A stretch of DNA of 64,000 bases from Aporrectodea caliginosa (GCA_020284085.1 JACEVL010000019.1:302501-366500), one strand, 5' to 3'; shown: positions 33,245-45,899, counted from the first letter of the stretch. Numbers and translations are program-made. Notes: generated by a model not told the origin, from the letters alone.

Positions 33245-36000
33245 GGCGAAGTCTTCTCCTTCCTGGTCAAACAATGTTTGGATGTTCTATAGACATCATA
33301 CAAAGTCCTTACAGTGAGACTGAGAAACTTGATCTCTTGGAATTCACACGGCGCATTGTCAATGCATATTTTCTTATATATATTCGACCCGCTCAGACCG
33401 CATGCATAGAGCCGATGTCCCGAGATATTCTATACCCTAAAGCATATCCCTCGGATGGAATAAACTGGCTTAGAGTAACCGGGGGAAGAATAAACCATTC
33501 TACCCCCATCGTCACAGGCATCACGATACCAAGACGAAAATCCAGTCAAAATTACCAACAACGATGTAATTTAATTTCACGTCGACGAACAAACTAAAGA
33601 TGCGCAACTCAAAATATTTTATGTGTTCAATAAATCCAAACAGTATGACTGAATTCACTTAGAAACCGTCTAAAATGCAAACTAAACCGAATACTCCATT
33701 TCGCTAAGGGGGATGCTTATGTATGGGGGATACTATATTTTGTGACACCGGCATACTGCAAAGAAAGTGAGTCTGTAGTATATAGATTGACTACATGAAT
33801 CACACCGCCGAAATTTTCTTAAGCTGAGGAGGTGTGGACATTGCATTGTGGCAAGTGTAGGAAATGTCTTGTTGCTTTACAAGTCGACTGCGTGGCCGCC
33901 TTCCAGTCAGTGAACTGAAATGTCACTATCGAACCATGTTGAAAGATGTGACTGTAAGGTAGTCGAGCTAGTTACAGGAGCAGAAACTTACAGTTCAGAA
34001 CTTTAATTTAAGACGGCCATCTTTCGGTGATTAAGCGCCATATCTATTTTAAGGCTGGAGCTCCCTCTGGCGGTAGACATTGTAACTAGGTAGCAGCACC
34101 GCCTAGCGATGATTCCAGGTATCAGAGACCTCGAGTGATCGATGTTGAGAACGGAGAGAGATAGGCGCCAAATTGTTGCAGATCGTCGAACGATTTCTAC
34201 GAATTGAGAGGCTTAGGAGAGGTAGGCCCTAATAGTTGAAAATCAACATTGCACCATAATAAAAAAAGTAGACAATAATTCACAACAATTTATACTGTTT
34301 TATCACAGGCATGCATATGTTTTAGAATACAAATTGTGTAAGTACTGAACTGCTGAAGAGGAACTCAGTGCTCTCTGCGCACAACTACCTATGTAGCCTA
34401 TACAGAAGGAAACTGAAAGCGTCGGCTATCACTGCCAAATTCGTCCACCATATTCTTCAAAAACTCTTTTCTGTTCATTTTGCTTCTTTATAACCTACAT
34501 GTTCACTCTTTTCCTTTCTATGCTCTATGCTCTTTTTCTCAAGCGGTTGACCATTCTATTCGATTATGTTCTTGTTTGGTCAGGTCGGGAGCTCCTCTGA
34601 AGAGTTTTCTTATATAGGCGAGCACTAACATTTACAATTACAGTCACACACAACCTACATAGTCAGTAATCGACCCTATAGTATATAGTTGCAACTACGA
34701 AGAGGATAGAACTATAAACTGTGAGTGTAGGCTCGTTTCAAATACCGATTCATTTAGATATGTTCCGAATTTACTGCCCAGCGCAGAAAGTAGATTTGTC
34801 CATTTGCGATAAGACTATGTTTTGAATTCGGATATTGTAATTAATTTCTTGATAATTTCAGCGATTGCCTGGATAATTTAATTCTTTCTCTGAATTTTGT
34901 AACAAATTCGTCAAACAAACAAAGAACAAGTTACGAGACCTAAGACCAAGTTTAATCATATTTACTCGAGGTTTTTCTGTCATTAGATTTCAATGGAAAG
35001 TATAGGATGTGCATCATTCAAAGGCTGCTGTTGCCGGTAGCCGACACGTACTGGTATTATCGCAAAGGTAGCAGACCAGCATGGTGTCCAAGGGGCTAAC
35101 ATGAAGTCCAAGCGAGATCAGACACAGACACCTACACCCAAATATATGGAATGAAGTTATTATGAAAAGCCATGATTGTATATTTCTCGCATGTGCCTGT
35201 CAGATGACGCCCTATAAAGGCTTAAAGAAGTCTACGTAAGCACTGTATATTAATTTTAACGATAACGTTGTCATCTTTGTCACCAAACTGTCTTTGAGGT
35301 TTTAATGACGAGTGAGCAGCAACAAGTTTCTTAGTCTGACATTTTGAGGCCTATTCGGAAATAGGAAGCGTTATATCTCCAGCAGAGAATACGTAAACGA
35401 AACAACCAGACGAATGAAAAGACTTCGAACCCGTTCGAGTTCTGGTTTGAATGGAGAAGTTTGTGTGTGACGTCAGAAAGTGGAAAAGTAAGTCTTTGAC
35501 CGCTGACAATGATCACATCATTTTCCTCAGAGAAAGACTATCAATTACTATCAATTTCAATTTTCAATTTATTCATAGTGACTCATAGTTATTCACAGTA
35601 ATCATTGTTTATTTCAGTCTTATAGGATAAATTCTGACAAGGAAAATAAGGCCCCAATGAAATTATCAAGTGCGCTATACATTATAATCATAAGAATGGT
35701 TTCAGGTAATAGACCGTGAAGCACAAACCACCTGAACAAGTTGACAAGTTGAATACACTTCTCCCACTGATGCAACCAATAAAAGAAAACAGAAAAGTTC
35801 AGTAGCGAGATATGAGAAACAGTTTGTAATAATTCGCCTTAAATGATGCAGTCCTGTAAATAAGTCATCAATAATAGTGGGCTTCATACTGGTTCATTTG
35901 TTCTTTAGTATTAAATTAACAACAAAGCATCTGGGAAGCAGTCCATGATGATGACAGAACACGAAAACAGTTTATTACATAATTATGGTACATATCTGAG
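33245..36000. other. Intergenic sequence, mostly unassigned
   Basis: I recognise only a + strand LINE-like 3' tail at about 34440-34640 (GTCAGGTCGGGAGCTCCTCT, then TATATAGGCGAGCACTAAC). The open frame 33235-33597 has no recognisable domain. The rest lies between the diverging flanks of the two receptor genes and shows no coding signal. Confidence 0.35.
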
Positions 36001-36479
36001 ATTTTAAGCAGCCCGTCTAGTTTCAATAAACATAGACAAATTGAAACATCAACACATTGCAAAACACAATGCCATGCTCTATGTTCGCACAGCAGTCCAA
36101 CAAATTAGCAAGTTTTAGTGATTTATGTACGAGCATAAAATTCATAAGAAATAATTGGTCTTCCATATCCTATCAACGCTTCTAATGAAATCGGAGAGAA
36201 CCGCCTCCACGAAAGGCCTTACTCTAAACGAAACGATTTAAAAAATAAATCCCAATTGAAAGAATGTTTACCAGTTAGCAAGCAATCTTAAGAAAATATT
36301 TACTCAAATCCATCGGTGCCTCGCACACAGAGACTGATTGAACCAGTTGATAACTATCTCGAGTTGATAGAATCGATGATACCATGTTCAGATTTTATGG
36401 ATCAACGATCAACGTCAGCCAAAGGGAAAACGGTTTCCTCAGAGGTGATGCCACGGCGTTCGGAAGGCATTCATAAACA

Positions 36480-37250
36480 CATACAATGTCATACATAATA
36501 TTTAAAATTCTACAATAGCACTGTAACTTGACCTAGATTAAATATTATTGTCCCATAAACAAAATGTTTGGGTGATACTTCAATCAGAAGCGTTAGCTCA
36601 TTGTTAGTGCAAGATACAATGCACGAAATGTTTTGCATGGCACTCGGTAACGTTAAAAGTAAGTAAGTACATTCTCTTTTTAGTCAGCTGCCAAGCAGCA
36701 ATCTGGGATAAACAAACAAACATAGTTATCATCCAAGGTAGATAGACAGACAAGAAGAAAATTAGTCGGTATGTGTGAAGCAATCTGACTATAGAAGTGT
36801 TTTTGTGGTGACGGTGTCGCATTGAAAACTAAAGTAATGTAAGAGAATAATTATACACTCGTAATGGCAGGCTGTAGCCACAGCAACGGCACCTATCCAT
36901 CGTCAAATGTAGCAGAGCTATTTTGAATTCTTATGTTCATCATAAATGCCAGGCATAATACATTCGCAACATGGTTTAGATCAAATATTAATCGCACCAC
37001 TCAAAAATAGTCTGATGATTTGTAAAGATTATAAACGTAAGAGCAATACTTTCTAAACATAAAATACTTGGATCTCTCTGGATAATGAAAGTGTAGAAAA
37101 GTTATTTTGTGCTTGAAAGTTTATCATATTAAATGCCCCGTATAACATCGCTACAGCATGATATAGATACAAATCGTCCCATAAACAAAAAAGTTCGATT
37201 ATTTCGTCCAGCAGGAACGTAAGCGCATTGCTGATGTAAATTTCAATATC
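36480..37250 (-). repeat. Inverted monomers of the 200-230 bp satellite (3' flank of gene B)
   Basis: Reading the minus strand gives AACATTTTGTTTATGGGACA near 36565 and CTTTTTTGTTTATGGGACGA near 37185, plus ACATCAGCAATGCGCTTACG near 37225. These match the 3' flank and satellite of gene A (22960-23500) in the same orientation relative to the gene. The block is separated from the gene B stop by the inserted L2-like LINE. Confidence 0.7.
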
Positions 37251-37340
37251 GTAATCGTAGGCCTAATCGTAATCTCCAAATTTCTAAAGCGCCACTCGAA
37301 AGCCAAGCGCAGGGCACCAGCTTATTCACGAGCGCTGCGT
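37250..37340 (-). mobile_element. LINE 3' hairpin fragment
   Basis: A repeated GTAATCGTAGGCCTAATCG tail adjoins CCAAATTTCTAAAGCGCCAC and CTTATTCACGAGCGCTGCG, the same 3' end as at 33130-33240. Confidence 0.55.
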
Positions 37341-37422
37341 CTAGTCAGAAGGGTTGTCCAAAAGAATAGTCCGAGGAGGTCCGAGTCCGGTTTCCAGAGG
37401 ATCAGAGGTGTCAGAGTAGCTG

Positions 37423-39545
37423 CTAAGGTGGGTGTCGTATAGGTCGAGAGTTTGAAGGTAGATGATCAGTTGAGTCGGGGTAAGAGTTCTTGAAGAGGAG
37501 AGACTTTAGTTTTGAGTGGAAAGCCTTGGCGGTGATGGATAGAGGAGCCTGATGCGGATGATGGTTGGTGATTGGAGATGATGGTTGAGGAACCGAAAAA
37601 GTGCGGAATTCAGGAGGTAGGTCATTCCAGAGACGTGGTGCAGTGTTGATATTGCTCGGTTGGAGAACTTGAGATGAGTAGTGACAGGAGGTCGAGAAAG
37701 AGTGAGAATGGAGGAAGATCTGGTAGAGCGGGGTTGGCTGGATGGTGAAGAGGTCTCGAAGATATCTGGGATGGGAGTATTGTAGAGAGTTGTAGGTTAA
37801 TGATAGGACTTTGAAGTGAATTCGCTCTGGGATTTTTAACCAATGGAGTGATTTGAGGATGGGAGTGATATGATGATGCTTGGGCGTTTTGGTGACGGCT
37901 CTGGCTAATGAGTTTTGGATGAGCTGCAGTCGCTTTAGTTGGGTAGATTCAAGGTTGAGAAAGATGGAATTGCAATAGTCGAGCTTTGAGTGGACAATGG
38001 AGGTAGCAATGGTGGAGGCAGTTTTGAAGTCGAGCATGGGTCGGATGCGGCGGAGGTCACGAATGTGCATGAAGCAGGAGCGCGAGAGGTTGGATATGTG
38101 GTTAGAGAAGGAGAGATGTGGATCAAAGGTTACGCCAAGATTGCGGACAGGGGCAGCGGAGGTGAAGGTAAGAGATGAAGAGTTAGTGGATAGGTGTATT
38201 GAAGGGTCAGGGATTTTCTTGATTTGGTCAGGAAGGCCTAGGATGATGAATTCTGTTTTGGAAGGGTTCAGGCAGAGGAGGTTGGACGACATCCATTGAG
38301 AGACTAGGTTAACCACATTGAGTAGTTTGGCAATGGAGGTGGAAAAAGAGCTTGGGGAGAAGGATATGTAGAGATATATATCGTATTGTATCAAGAAATT
38401 TTATAAAGCGCATCTCGCAATGGACTATTTATAGTCGCTCTCAGTGCATGAGCCCCTGGGAAAAGAGAAACGCTTTTAGGGAGCGAGTAGACGAGGAACA
38501 TACCACAGGCATTTAGCTTAGCCTGCCAGAGGAGGGGAAGATCATTCCAAAGAGAAGGGCCTACAAGTGCAAGTGTTCTGGTCCGAGAGGCGAACAAATC
38601 AAGTGAAGCGAGGTAGCAGAGAGTGGTTAACTCATAAAGTCAGAGCGATGTCTATGGGCAAGGCCCAACTGGGATTTGGGCACCAGAAAGAGAATCTTTT
38701 GGCTTATGGCGAATACGTAAAGTTATAGGGAGCCTGTGCAAGACTTCAGGCATGCAGAAAATGATGTGTTCGAACCTAGAAGGACGTGTGATGAGCCTCG
38801 CTGCAGCATTTAAACCCAATTGAAGAGAGGTGCAACGCAGAAAAGTGAGTCCTATGAGTGAGTTACAGTAGTCTATAGGAGAGTAAATGAATGCATATGG
38901 ACAATGGTCGTAAAGACCGAGGGCAATACAGATCGTCTGACGGCTCTCAGACTCGATGGATGCAGTGAAGGTGAAGGAGAGTCGGGAGTAAAGTCCAAGT
39001 CCCGGACACTGGAAGAGAAGATAAAAGAGAGGAACATCTAGGGGTCAGCAACGGATGATCAAGCTTAGCAAGCTGTTGCGTCGTCCCAAACCAGATCAGA
39101 TGGGTCGTATCTGCATTAAATTATTTTAGGTTTGTGGATATCCACAGGTGTAAGTCATGAGTGAGCGAGTCAATGGAGAGAACTAAGGAGAGTGGACAAA
39201 TACATAAAAACTTGGACATTATCAATATTAGGCTAAGGTGGCCTGTTGTCCAATGTTTAGTAAATAGGGGAGGAATGTCCGTGGTGAAAAGGAAAGGACA
39301 AGTACGGATCTCTGGGAACGCTAAATTTAATCGCAACCCACTGTGACCTACAGTTACTGTAGTTCTGAGAACTACAATCTGAGAACTGTCGGAGAGGTAT
39401 GATTCAAACCATCGAACAGCCAGAGACGCCAAAGCCCACATAGGTAGCTGCAATCGTTGGAGCAAGAGGAAACATCAAAAAGCGCTAGAATCGTATGCAA
39501 AGACAACGAATGTATCGAAGGAAGAACGAATCTGATAAGCAAATA
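37423..39545 (-). mobile_element. L2-like LINE, reverse transcriptase region, inserted in the gene B 3' flank
   Basis: The longest open part (38394-37423, 323 residues) encodes the C-terminal region after the catalytic motif: WMSSNLLCLNPSKTEFIILG, FDPHLSFSNHISNLSRSC, LDYCNSIFLNLESTQLKRLQ and LHWLKIPERIHFKVLSLTYN. These are classic L2/CR1 motifs. 38391-39545 holds an older, more broken stretch with WFESYLSDSSQIVV and LHLWISTNLK, and a 3' hairpin with a CAATACGATA-type tail at 38380-38460. This looks like one LINE 3' end next to the remnant of another. The + strand frames here are shadows. Confidence 0.85.
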
Positions 39546-39591
39546 TATAAAATAGTTGCATGGCGATCCATGTCGCAGAAGTCTATCAGAG

Positions 39592-39785
39592 CTATTTCTT
39601 GATTTGAAGTGCCTGATAAACTTCTTGCTCAGCTGGGCGACGTCGGTGTGGAGCTTCCAGATTATCATATACTGAGTCATCAACGCCGGTGGCATTTCCA
39701 CAGTCAGTTTCGTAAACATTGTCCTCTCCTTCTTTCTGACGTAGCTCGTGTTCATTACCATCGCATTCGTGACCAACATCTGCGG
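39592..39785 (-). CDS. Gene B, terminal exon: cytoplasmic tail with one ITAM-like module
   Basis: On the minus strand the acceptor is CGCTTCAG before 39785, phase 1, and the stop TAG is at 39594-39592. The exon encodes 64 residues. It aligns without gaps with the first 60 residues of the gene A tail, about 28 identical by my count, including DVGH at the start, ELRQ, and all three key tyrosines at the same positions (25, 40, 57). The motif pair is YDNL (40-43) and YQAL (57-60) with a 13-residue spacer. Unlike gene A there is only one module; the protein ends soon after with IKK. The downstream sequence is homologous to the gene A 3' flank. It is the cytoplasmic end of a single-pass receptor; kinase and adaptor partners are inferred from the motif only. 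Confidence 0.88.
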
Positions 39786-40059
39786 CTGAAGCGATGTAAA
39801 AATAAAATTGCATCCATTTTTGAAATACGATAATTAAAAAAACTGGAAGCTAGACAATTGTTGTTTTGGAATTTAATCAAATTTACATCATTTTATTTTT
39901 TTACAATATCTCTCCTCCGATTGGACGCGACCACCTCGTTGCTAAGATCCAGTGCATAAAACCTGTGTTATAGGCCTATCAACGCCATGCAGGTCAAAGT
40001 TGGTATTATCTTTATCTCAACGTCTCGTGATAATAATGTATAATAATATTATAATATTT

Positions 40060-40300
40060 TCTTTATTGGAACATTCCGGTTGACAAACCGCAAACGGTTA
40101 CAGTGTACAGTTATGCAATTGAAACAATTCCCAAGAACACAAATGACAGAAGACATAAATCTTAACTACTAACGGAACAGACAGCCTGCAATACACGGCA
40201 CTAATAGCAGCCTACAAAGCATGTCCGCCCTACGGGTCTCGAACTCGGTACCTCTCGCCTCTGTGCCAGTGTGTTATCCAATGCGCTATCGGCGGTGCGT
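40060..40300 (-). mobile_element. tRNA-derived SINE (family 3)
   Basis: Same layout as 32755-33085: head on the minus strand at 40300-40225 (CCGATAGCGCATTGGATAAC, CCGAGTTCGAGACCC), body with GCCGTGTATTGCAGGC, and an AT-rich tail at 40020-40060 after CCAATAAAGAAAATATT. It lies in the intron between the gene B transmembrane and tail exons. Confidence 0.85.
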
Positions 40301-40640
40301 CCGACGACTGACGACGAACTAACGACCTACCGACTGCGTGTGTGTGCATATCTATCTCTATCCAACAGCTTCTTCTCGAATCATTCCTCCCTTTATAGTT
40401 TTGTCGATCAATGACGTAACAGCGGGACAAGGCAACCGTAGACAAGGCGGGGACTAGCCAAGGAGCGTGGATAAGCCGAAGTGCGACAAGCCCAGAAAAC
40501 GGGACAAGCCGAACCCTTGACAAGGCGGGGACAAGATGTGCCAGGGCGGGTACAGGTGTGTTACAGTGACGAAAATGATGACTACGACGAGGAAGACGAA
40601 GACGAGGAAATCGTCACATTATAATGCCCAAGACATCAAT
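40300..40640. repeat. Imperfect GACAAGCCG/GACAAGGCGGGG repeats
   Basis: From 40430 to 40545 there are six or so irregular copies of GACAAGGCGG or GACAAGCC, and a GACGACGAGGAAGACGAAGA tract at 40575-40605. Next to a SINE; no gene seen. Confidence 0.5.
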
Positions 40641-41005
40641 CGAGGGCCGCAAGCATTAGAATGCCAGTGACATGGATAGAGTGGCGACAATGTAATGTAA
40701 TGTAACAAAACATTTATAAAACGCCGCTTAAGAGTCTCTCAGAAGCACTCAACACGTGGTGATCAACAGCTGGGAAAGTGCGTCTTTAAGACAATAGGTT
40801 TATTGGACAGGATGCACAAAGTGGCCGACAACTTGAGACAACTCACACATGTGCAAGGCCACGCGCTTGGAAAACCAACCCGAAGGGCGCTGTCGAAACG
40901 AGAGAAGAAGGTCATGCCTTCGAGCACAGAATCAATAATCGGTTTCAATTTATAGCAACCATATGTTGCAACATACACCAATAATACACCATTACAATAC
41001 AACTG

Positions 41006-41245
41006 GGACGCGGTGGTTTGGGGTATGTTCGGTGCCTGGCAGCTGGAGGGTTGCGGGTTCGAATCCACCTCAATATCGCCGCGTAGGGACTCTGGGCAAG
41101 TCCTTCACTCGTAATTGCTCATGCGCTTCGGCGTGAAACCTCCGATTCAGCGTTCGCGCAGTAGTCGGAGCGCCTCTGAATGGGAAATCTGGTAGGGGCG
41201 CTATAACAAGTGTTCAAATACAATACAATGCAATACAATACGCTA
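41006..41245 (+). mobile_element. tRNA-derived SINE (family 2) with a LINE-like 3' tail
   Basis: The head starts GGGACGCGGTGGTTTGGGG and has a perfect B box, GCGGGTTCGAATCCACC. The 3' part reads GGAGCGCCTCTGAATGGG, then GGGGCGCTATAACAAGTG and TTCAAATACAATACAATGC. It closely resembles the 3' end of the LINE at 49470-49735, so that LINE type may have mobilised it. Confidence 0.85.
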
Positions 41246-41368
41246 CAGATACAAACACGGATTATACAATATACATACTTACTTGCATGGATAGATACTT
41301 TAAAACATATGTAAACAAAATAGACACAAAATTCATTCCTAAGTAACGAGACTTAAAGAACTTCGTAC

Positions 41369-41500
41369 CTGTTTTTCTTTTCAGTTGTAGACATTTGCGA
41401 CTGAGTGGAATGGCCAGAATGATGATTATAGTTAGGACCGCTACTCCAAGCAGCGCTCCCAGAATTAAGACTTGCAGCTGTAGGTTCTGGTACGCTTTAT
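41369..41500 (-). CDS. Gene B, transmembrane exon
   Basis: On the minus strand the acceptor is TTTCTGTAAG before 41500 and the donor G|GTACGA follows 41369; both borders are phase 1 and the exon has 44 codons. It encodes DKAYQNLQLQ (stalk), a hydrophobic stretch VLILGALLGVAVLTIIIILA and a basic stop-transfer segment with SRKCLQLKRK. It is homologous to the gene A exon 16448-16570 (DKA, LLGVAVL, IIIILAI) but longer on the stalk side. The start of the next intron (GTACGAAGTTCTTTAAGTCT) also matches that of gene A. It joins in phase to the CUB exon 49971-50133 upstream and the tail exon 39592-39785 downstream. A proline near the inner end of the membrane segment is the main difference. Confidence 0.9.
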
Positions 41501-42144
41501 CTTACAGAAATAAGAATAAAAAAATATGTTTCAATATTGAAGTTGTACATGGTTAAGGCTTACATAGACTGATAAAATAATTAGGCCAAACGTAGGCAAG
41601 CAATCTAGAATAATGACAAGCAGTTGAAACGAAAATTTATTATAGAAATAATGTGTTTCATTTTTCACACCTTTACTCAGAGAACAGAAAGCGAGTTATA
41701 GGCAAGAAGACCGTTTGCAGCACCGAAGCCACCAGAGACACACAGTCCAGATGAGGCAGACGAAGATGTCACAATACATGGATCAGACTTGGAAACGGCA
41801 ATGATCCAGATTTTTAACCGGTTTGTCCCTTGAGTTTCATCTGATAACATAGTCAGAGTTAGATGACCTGGTCGGGACTTAGGTTTATAAACAACAAAAC
41901 ATATTACTTGGTTCACGACTTCAAGGACCCAAATTTAAAACCATTATTTGTGTCCGGTGAACCACGGCCTGAATTTAAAGGACTTAAGTTTGTCAAACAC
42001 AAAAACAAAAACACTTGGATAAAGGCCACAGGAATGGGGTTTACTGTCGCCAGGTACCACAATTGCTGTCTTTCGAACCCGCAAAGAAAATATGAGAATT
42101 TAGTTGCGCAGGTTGACAACCTCTGTTGACACTGATGCTCGGCT
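41501..42144. other. Intron sequence of gene B, possible element remnant
   Basis: An open + strand stretch at 41863-42129 (LKFVKHKNKNTWIKATGMGF) directly precedes the pseudogene at 42145 and may be its diverged upstream part. It has no recognisable domain and I do not call it a gene. Confidence 0.35.
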
Positions 42145-42800
42145 TTGAGTTGTGAGCATGACCCACAAAAATGGTCTTTTTTTATTGATTCGTCACTGTT
42201 AAGGATGAAAGCTGTCTTGTTGCACAATGGCAATGTCAACCCTACAGAACCTAGTGGATATGCAGTACACACGAAAGGAAGCTTAAAGAAAATGGAACTG
42301 TTGCTGATACGTAAACATGTAGAGTACGGCAACTACAGCTGGAAAATTGGTGTTTAATCAGTTTAATAGCACTGCTGCTTGCAATACGGCTCGGACATAC
42401 CAAGCATAATTGCCGTTTCATTTGCGAACGGGGCAGCAATTCTAAAGAATCCCATTGCATTGAAAAGAACTGGAGTGTTTGGCCCCAGCGATGAAAAGTG
42501 TGGCACATAACCCACTTGTCGATACTAGAAAGATTTTTCCATCCTCTTCATATAACAATTGGACTGATGAGAATTTTCGCCAACTACAGAGCACCAAACT
42601 CATCATTCTCCGCCAAGTAAACAAAACTGTGAAGTGCAACATTTCGCTAAAGATACATTTTCTACATTCACGCTTGGACGTCTCCCTGCTAATCTTTGTG
42701 CAATTAGTGACGAACGTGGTTAAAAGTTTCACTGGTCATTGCGACGATGAAAAAACGTGAACAGGGCAACTGGAAGCTATCAATGCTGGTCGACTATTGT
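42145..42800 (+). pseudogene. Decayed gene of an uncharacterised transposon-like protein family
   Basis: Pieces in order: CEHDPQKWSFFIDSSLLRMK and AVLLHNGNVNP (42150-42240), LLLIRKHVEYGNYSWKI (42299-42350), VAHNPLVDTRKIFPSS (42497-42545), CNISLKIHFLHSRLDVS (42637-42690) and AEYKRKLAGKN (42820-42852). From memory this motif order is that of a large family of uncharacterised proteins, many copies per genome in arthropods and cnidarians, with an FIDSSKxSLKAVLLHNGN core and a conserved SLKIHFLDSHLD. Frameshifts and deletions show it is dead. It lies antisense in a gene B intron. Confidence 0.55.
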
Positions 42801-43029
42801 TAGACACTGAGCCGACATCAGATGCTGAGTACAAACGAAAATTAGCCGGGAAAAATGTCTTACTTTCGTCAGCAGCTTCGTGCGATTACACAGGATAAGT
42901 CCAATAGAAGTCAATTTCATGTTTTCTCTAAATTCCATCGTGATACAGTCATTCTGAATTATAATTGTGCTCATCTATCATAATCGTAAGAAATTTTGTC
43001 AGCAGATGCAAGTATTATAAAAATGGTAT

Positions 43030-45279
43030 CCGTCGTTAGCGCGCAGGACAATAGCGCGCCGTTAATTGCGTGCTGTAAAATATCACCGTCCAATGCCCGC
43101 CGTCGAAAGCGTGCAGCATAGACTACAATATTATTATTATCCCTTTGAATGATAAACTTCAAACCTATAATACTGCATAAAGCCATAACATCACCAGCAA
43201 TGCAACTGAGTTAAAACTTTCCCAATTTGCCTTCGCTTTATTTTTATGAGTCAGTGATAACGCTAGAATACAAAGGAGAAACCGTAGAGGGTATCCGAGA
43301 TTTCCTATCAGCGAGTGGAACATGCGAGACCATTTTAAACGACATTTTACCACGCACTAATTATTCGGGAGAAGCATCATATTGGTAATTTCAGCAGACA
43401 GTAGACTGTCATGATGCCATCATGATCGGCCGTCTGTCTACAAGCTCCGCGGGGAGTAGATCACGTTGAGATAATGATACAATACAATACAACAGTCGTT
43501 TATTAAAATTCAAAAGCTGACACAAACGCAACTTCTACAAATGGTTCGGGGCTCATGATCGAGCGTTATCGAGCAGGATTTAGAAAGCCTGAGGCATCAA
43601 ATGCAAATATGTCAGACTTAATCAAAGCCTACTAGTTTTGGTTCCAACTTACGACAACGTAGGCCTACCATTGCTCTACTATCTGCGCGGAATTGCACAT
43701 AACGTTTACATATCACAGCAAACATCAATTAGAAAATTAACTAATAAAGAGTTATTTGCTATTTCACCTTACTTCACAGAGGAGTTGCACTTGCATGGTT
43801 TTCAAGCTACCTAAATAACCGACGCCAGCAAGTTTCTTGTAATGGCAAACTATCAAGTTTTCAAAACATAGTCTTTGGGTTCCTCAAGGCTCAATACTTG
43901 GGCCTCTACTTTTTTAATATATATTAACGATCTTCCCAATTCGGCATCTCTTCTTCATTACATTCTCTTTGCAGACGACTCCAATGCTTTCTACTCACAT
44001 GCCTCATATGACCAATTAATTAAATTAGCAAATAATGATCTAGAATTAGCTAACGACTGGTTTAAAGCCAACAAACTCTCGCTTAACCTATCTAAAACAA
44101 ATTACATCATCTTCAGGTCTAACAAAAAACCTGTTCCAACTTCTGACAATGCTCTGACAATTGATAATAAGTTAATTCCTCAAGTCTCGTCATCTAAATT
44201 CCTAGGGGTCTACATTGATCAACACTTAAAATGGGATATACATAATGCCGAAATTGCCAAAAAAATCTCTAAAAACACTGGAATAATACGCAGGATATCC
44301 TATCTACTTCCAACCCACATACTCAGAAATCTATATTTCACACTTATACATCCATATCTAAGCTATTGCAATTTTGTTTGGACATCCACATATGACACTC
44401 ACTTACTAAAACTAAACATACTACAGAAAAAAGCCATAAGAATTATTACTAAATCTCCTATCAACACCCACACTGACCTACTGTATTTACAACTTAAATT
44501 TCTGAAAATATCTCAGATTAAATTTGTTCAAACTAGTATATTTATGTATCAATATGATAATAACCTCCTCCCACAAGCTTTTTCAGCCTACTTTAAACCA
44601 AACTTACTCGACAAGGTCTTTAGAAATAAAAGAGCCTACATAAGCATATTTGCCAGAACGAATACCAGAAAATTTTCTATAAAATACCAGGGTCCCCTCA
44701 TATGGAATAGCATACCAGAATGTTTTCGTGCAGCCATGAGTCTAGCCTCATTTAAAACTAAAATCCGTGCACACACAATAAAAAATGTTAAATAACATTG
44801 CAATTATTTAGTTCTTTTGGTTTTAGTGTTTTTCTTTTTACTTTAAGGCCGAGGGAAGCTACCTCGACGCAGTTACTTCTGGATTTCCAAGCTACTGCCA
44901 CTTCTAATTACTTACCACTTATAAGATTTCTTAATATAGTTTGTAATTAGGCCCCCATTCAGCGGGATTATTCCCTTCGGGTAAGCCCATTGCTCCCTTA
45001 TCTATGCAGTGATATTTGTATATTGATCATTATTATGCCTTGTGTTTAACTGCTGTGAAACATTATTGTTTTGTTCTTGTTCTTGGTTTTGGGATCAATA
45101 AACGAATTGAATTGAATACATTTTTTCGCTTTTTCTTATTAATTACACAAAGAGTTGTTTTAGTTTGTGTGTCTCTGCGTCTCGATGTATGCGCGCTATT
45201 GTCGGCGCGTATTTGTCTCGCGCTCAATTGACGATGCGCGATAATGATGGCGCGCTTTTGTCCTACGCACTAACGCCGG
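43030..45279. mobile_element. Element with GC-rich inverted ends, containing a LINE copy
   Basis: The left end CCGTCGTTAGCGCGCAGGAC followed by AATAGCGCGCC, and the inverted right end CCGGCGTTAGTGCGTAGGAC followed by AAAAGCGCGCC, pair over more than 30 bases. Further in, both sides have more GCGCGC-rich imperfect repeats. The interior holds the LINE copy 43735-45118. Target duplication and superfamily not resolved. Confidence 0.6.
43735..45118 (+). mobile_element. LINE family B copy with a long RT C-terminal frame
   Basis: A 306-codon frame (43875-44795) covers YINDLPNS, the catalytic ILFADDSNAF, WFKANKLSLNLSKTNYIIF, SKFLGVYIDQHLKWD and the C-terminal WNSIPECFRAAMSLASF. Upstream, ALAWFSSYLNNR is in another frame. 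The 5' endonuclease part is missing (5' truncation). The 3' end reads GGGATCAATAAACGAATTG. From 44245 it is nearly identical to 6325-7190; the RT fragment at 50880-52990 is the same type. Confidence 0.9.
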
Positions 45280-45899
45280 AGTGCCAAAAGAATTGTTGTC
45301 CAGTATAACCTATCGGGTGCATGTAAGCAAGTGCGTTTTCAGACAATTTGCACATGCCTGCTGCACAGCCAAAGGTAACAGTGCGTAAATGAATTGGTTA
45401 CTGTCACAGGAGAACGGATGAATAATGTCAAGGACGATGCGATCGGGTGGCTATGCGTCAAAACAGCCACATCGCATAGCGCAGCAATCGCCGACGCATG
45501 CTAAATAATTACTACGCATTGAGCAGCTAATCCTGGAACAGTACTCTCCCGTTTATGGAATAACATTTGCAAAACAATTATCAGACCAAGTTCCCGTTGA
45601 GTGTTAGTGAGCGTACACTTGGCCTATTAATTGTTAATTGTCAACTGATAAAATCACTCTCAAAATTTCTGGATTCACAATTGACAATATTATGTTTCTT
45701 TACAATGATTTTTAATTTACACCAATTCACAATTTAGAATTATAGTTCCTAGAGGGTAAATCAGGTAATTAATATGCCTATGCGATATGGCCATTAACTG
45801 CCATTGTAGCATGTGATAAACGCCACCTTTAATTCAGTTTCAGTTTCCTAGTCTAGATCATCAGCCTGCCTAGAAGAGCGGAGACAACCATGGCGCTGG

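Noticed and set aside
37990..38299. + strand frames opposite the LINE
   Set aside because: They are shadows of the minus-strand reverse transcriptase frame 37423-38394.
41863..42129. Possible host exon with KFVKHKNKNTWIKATG
   Set aside because: No splice sites in phase with gene B on that strand; more likely the upstream part of the transposon-like pseudogene.
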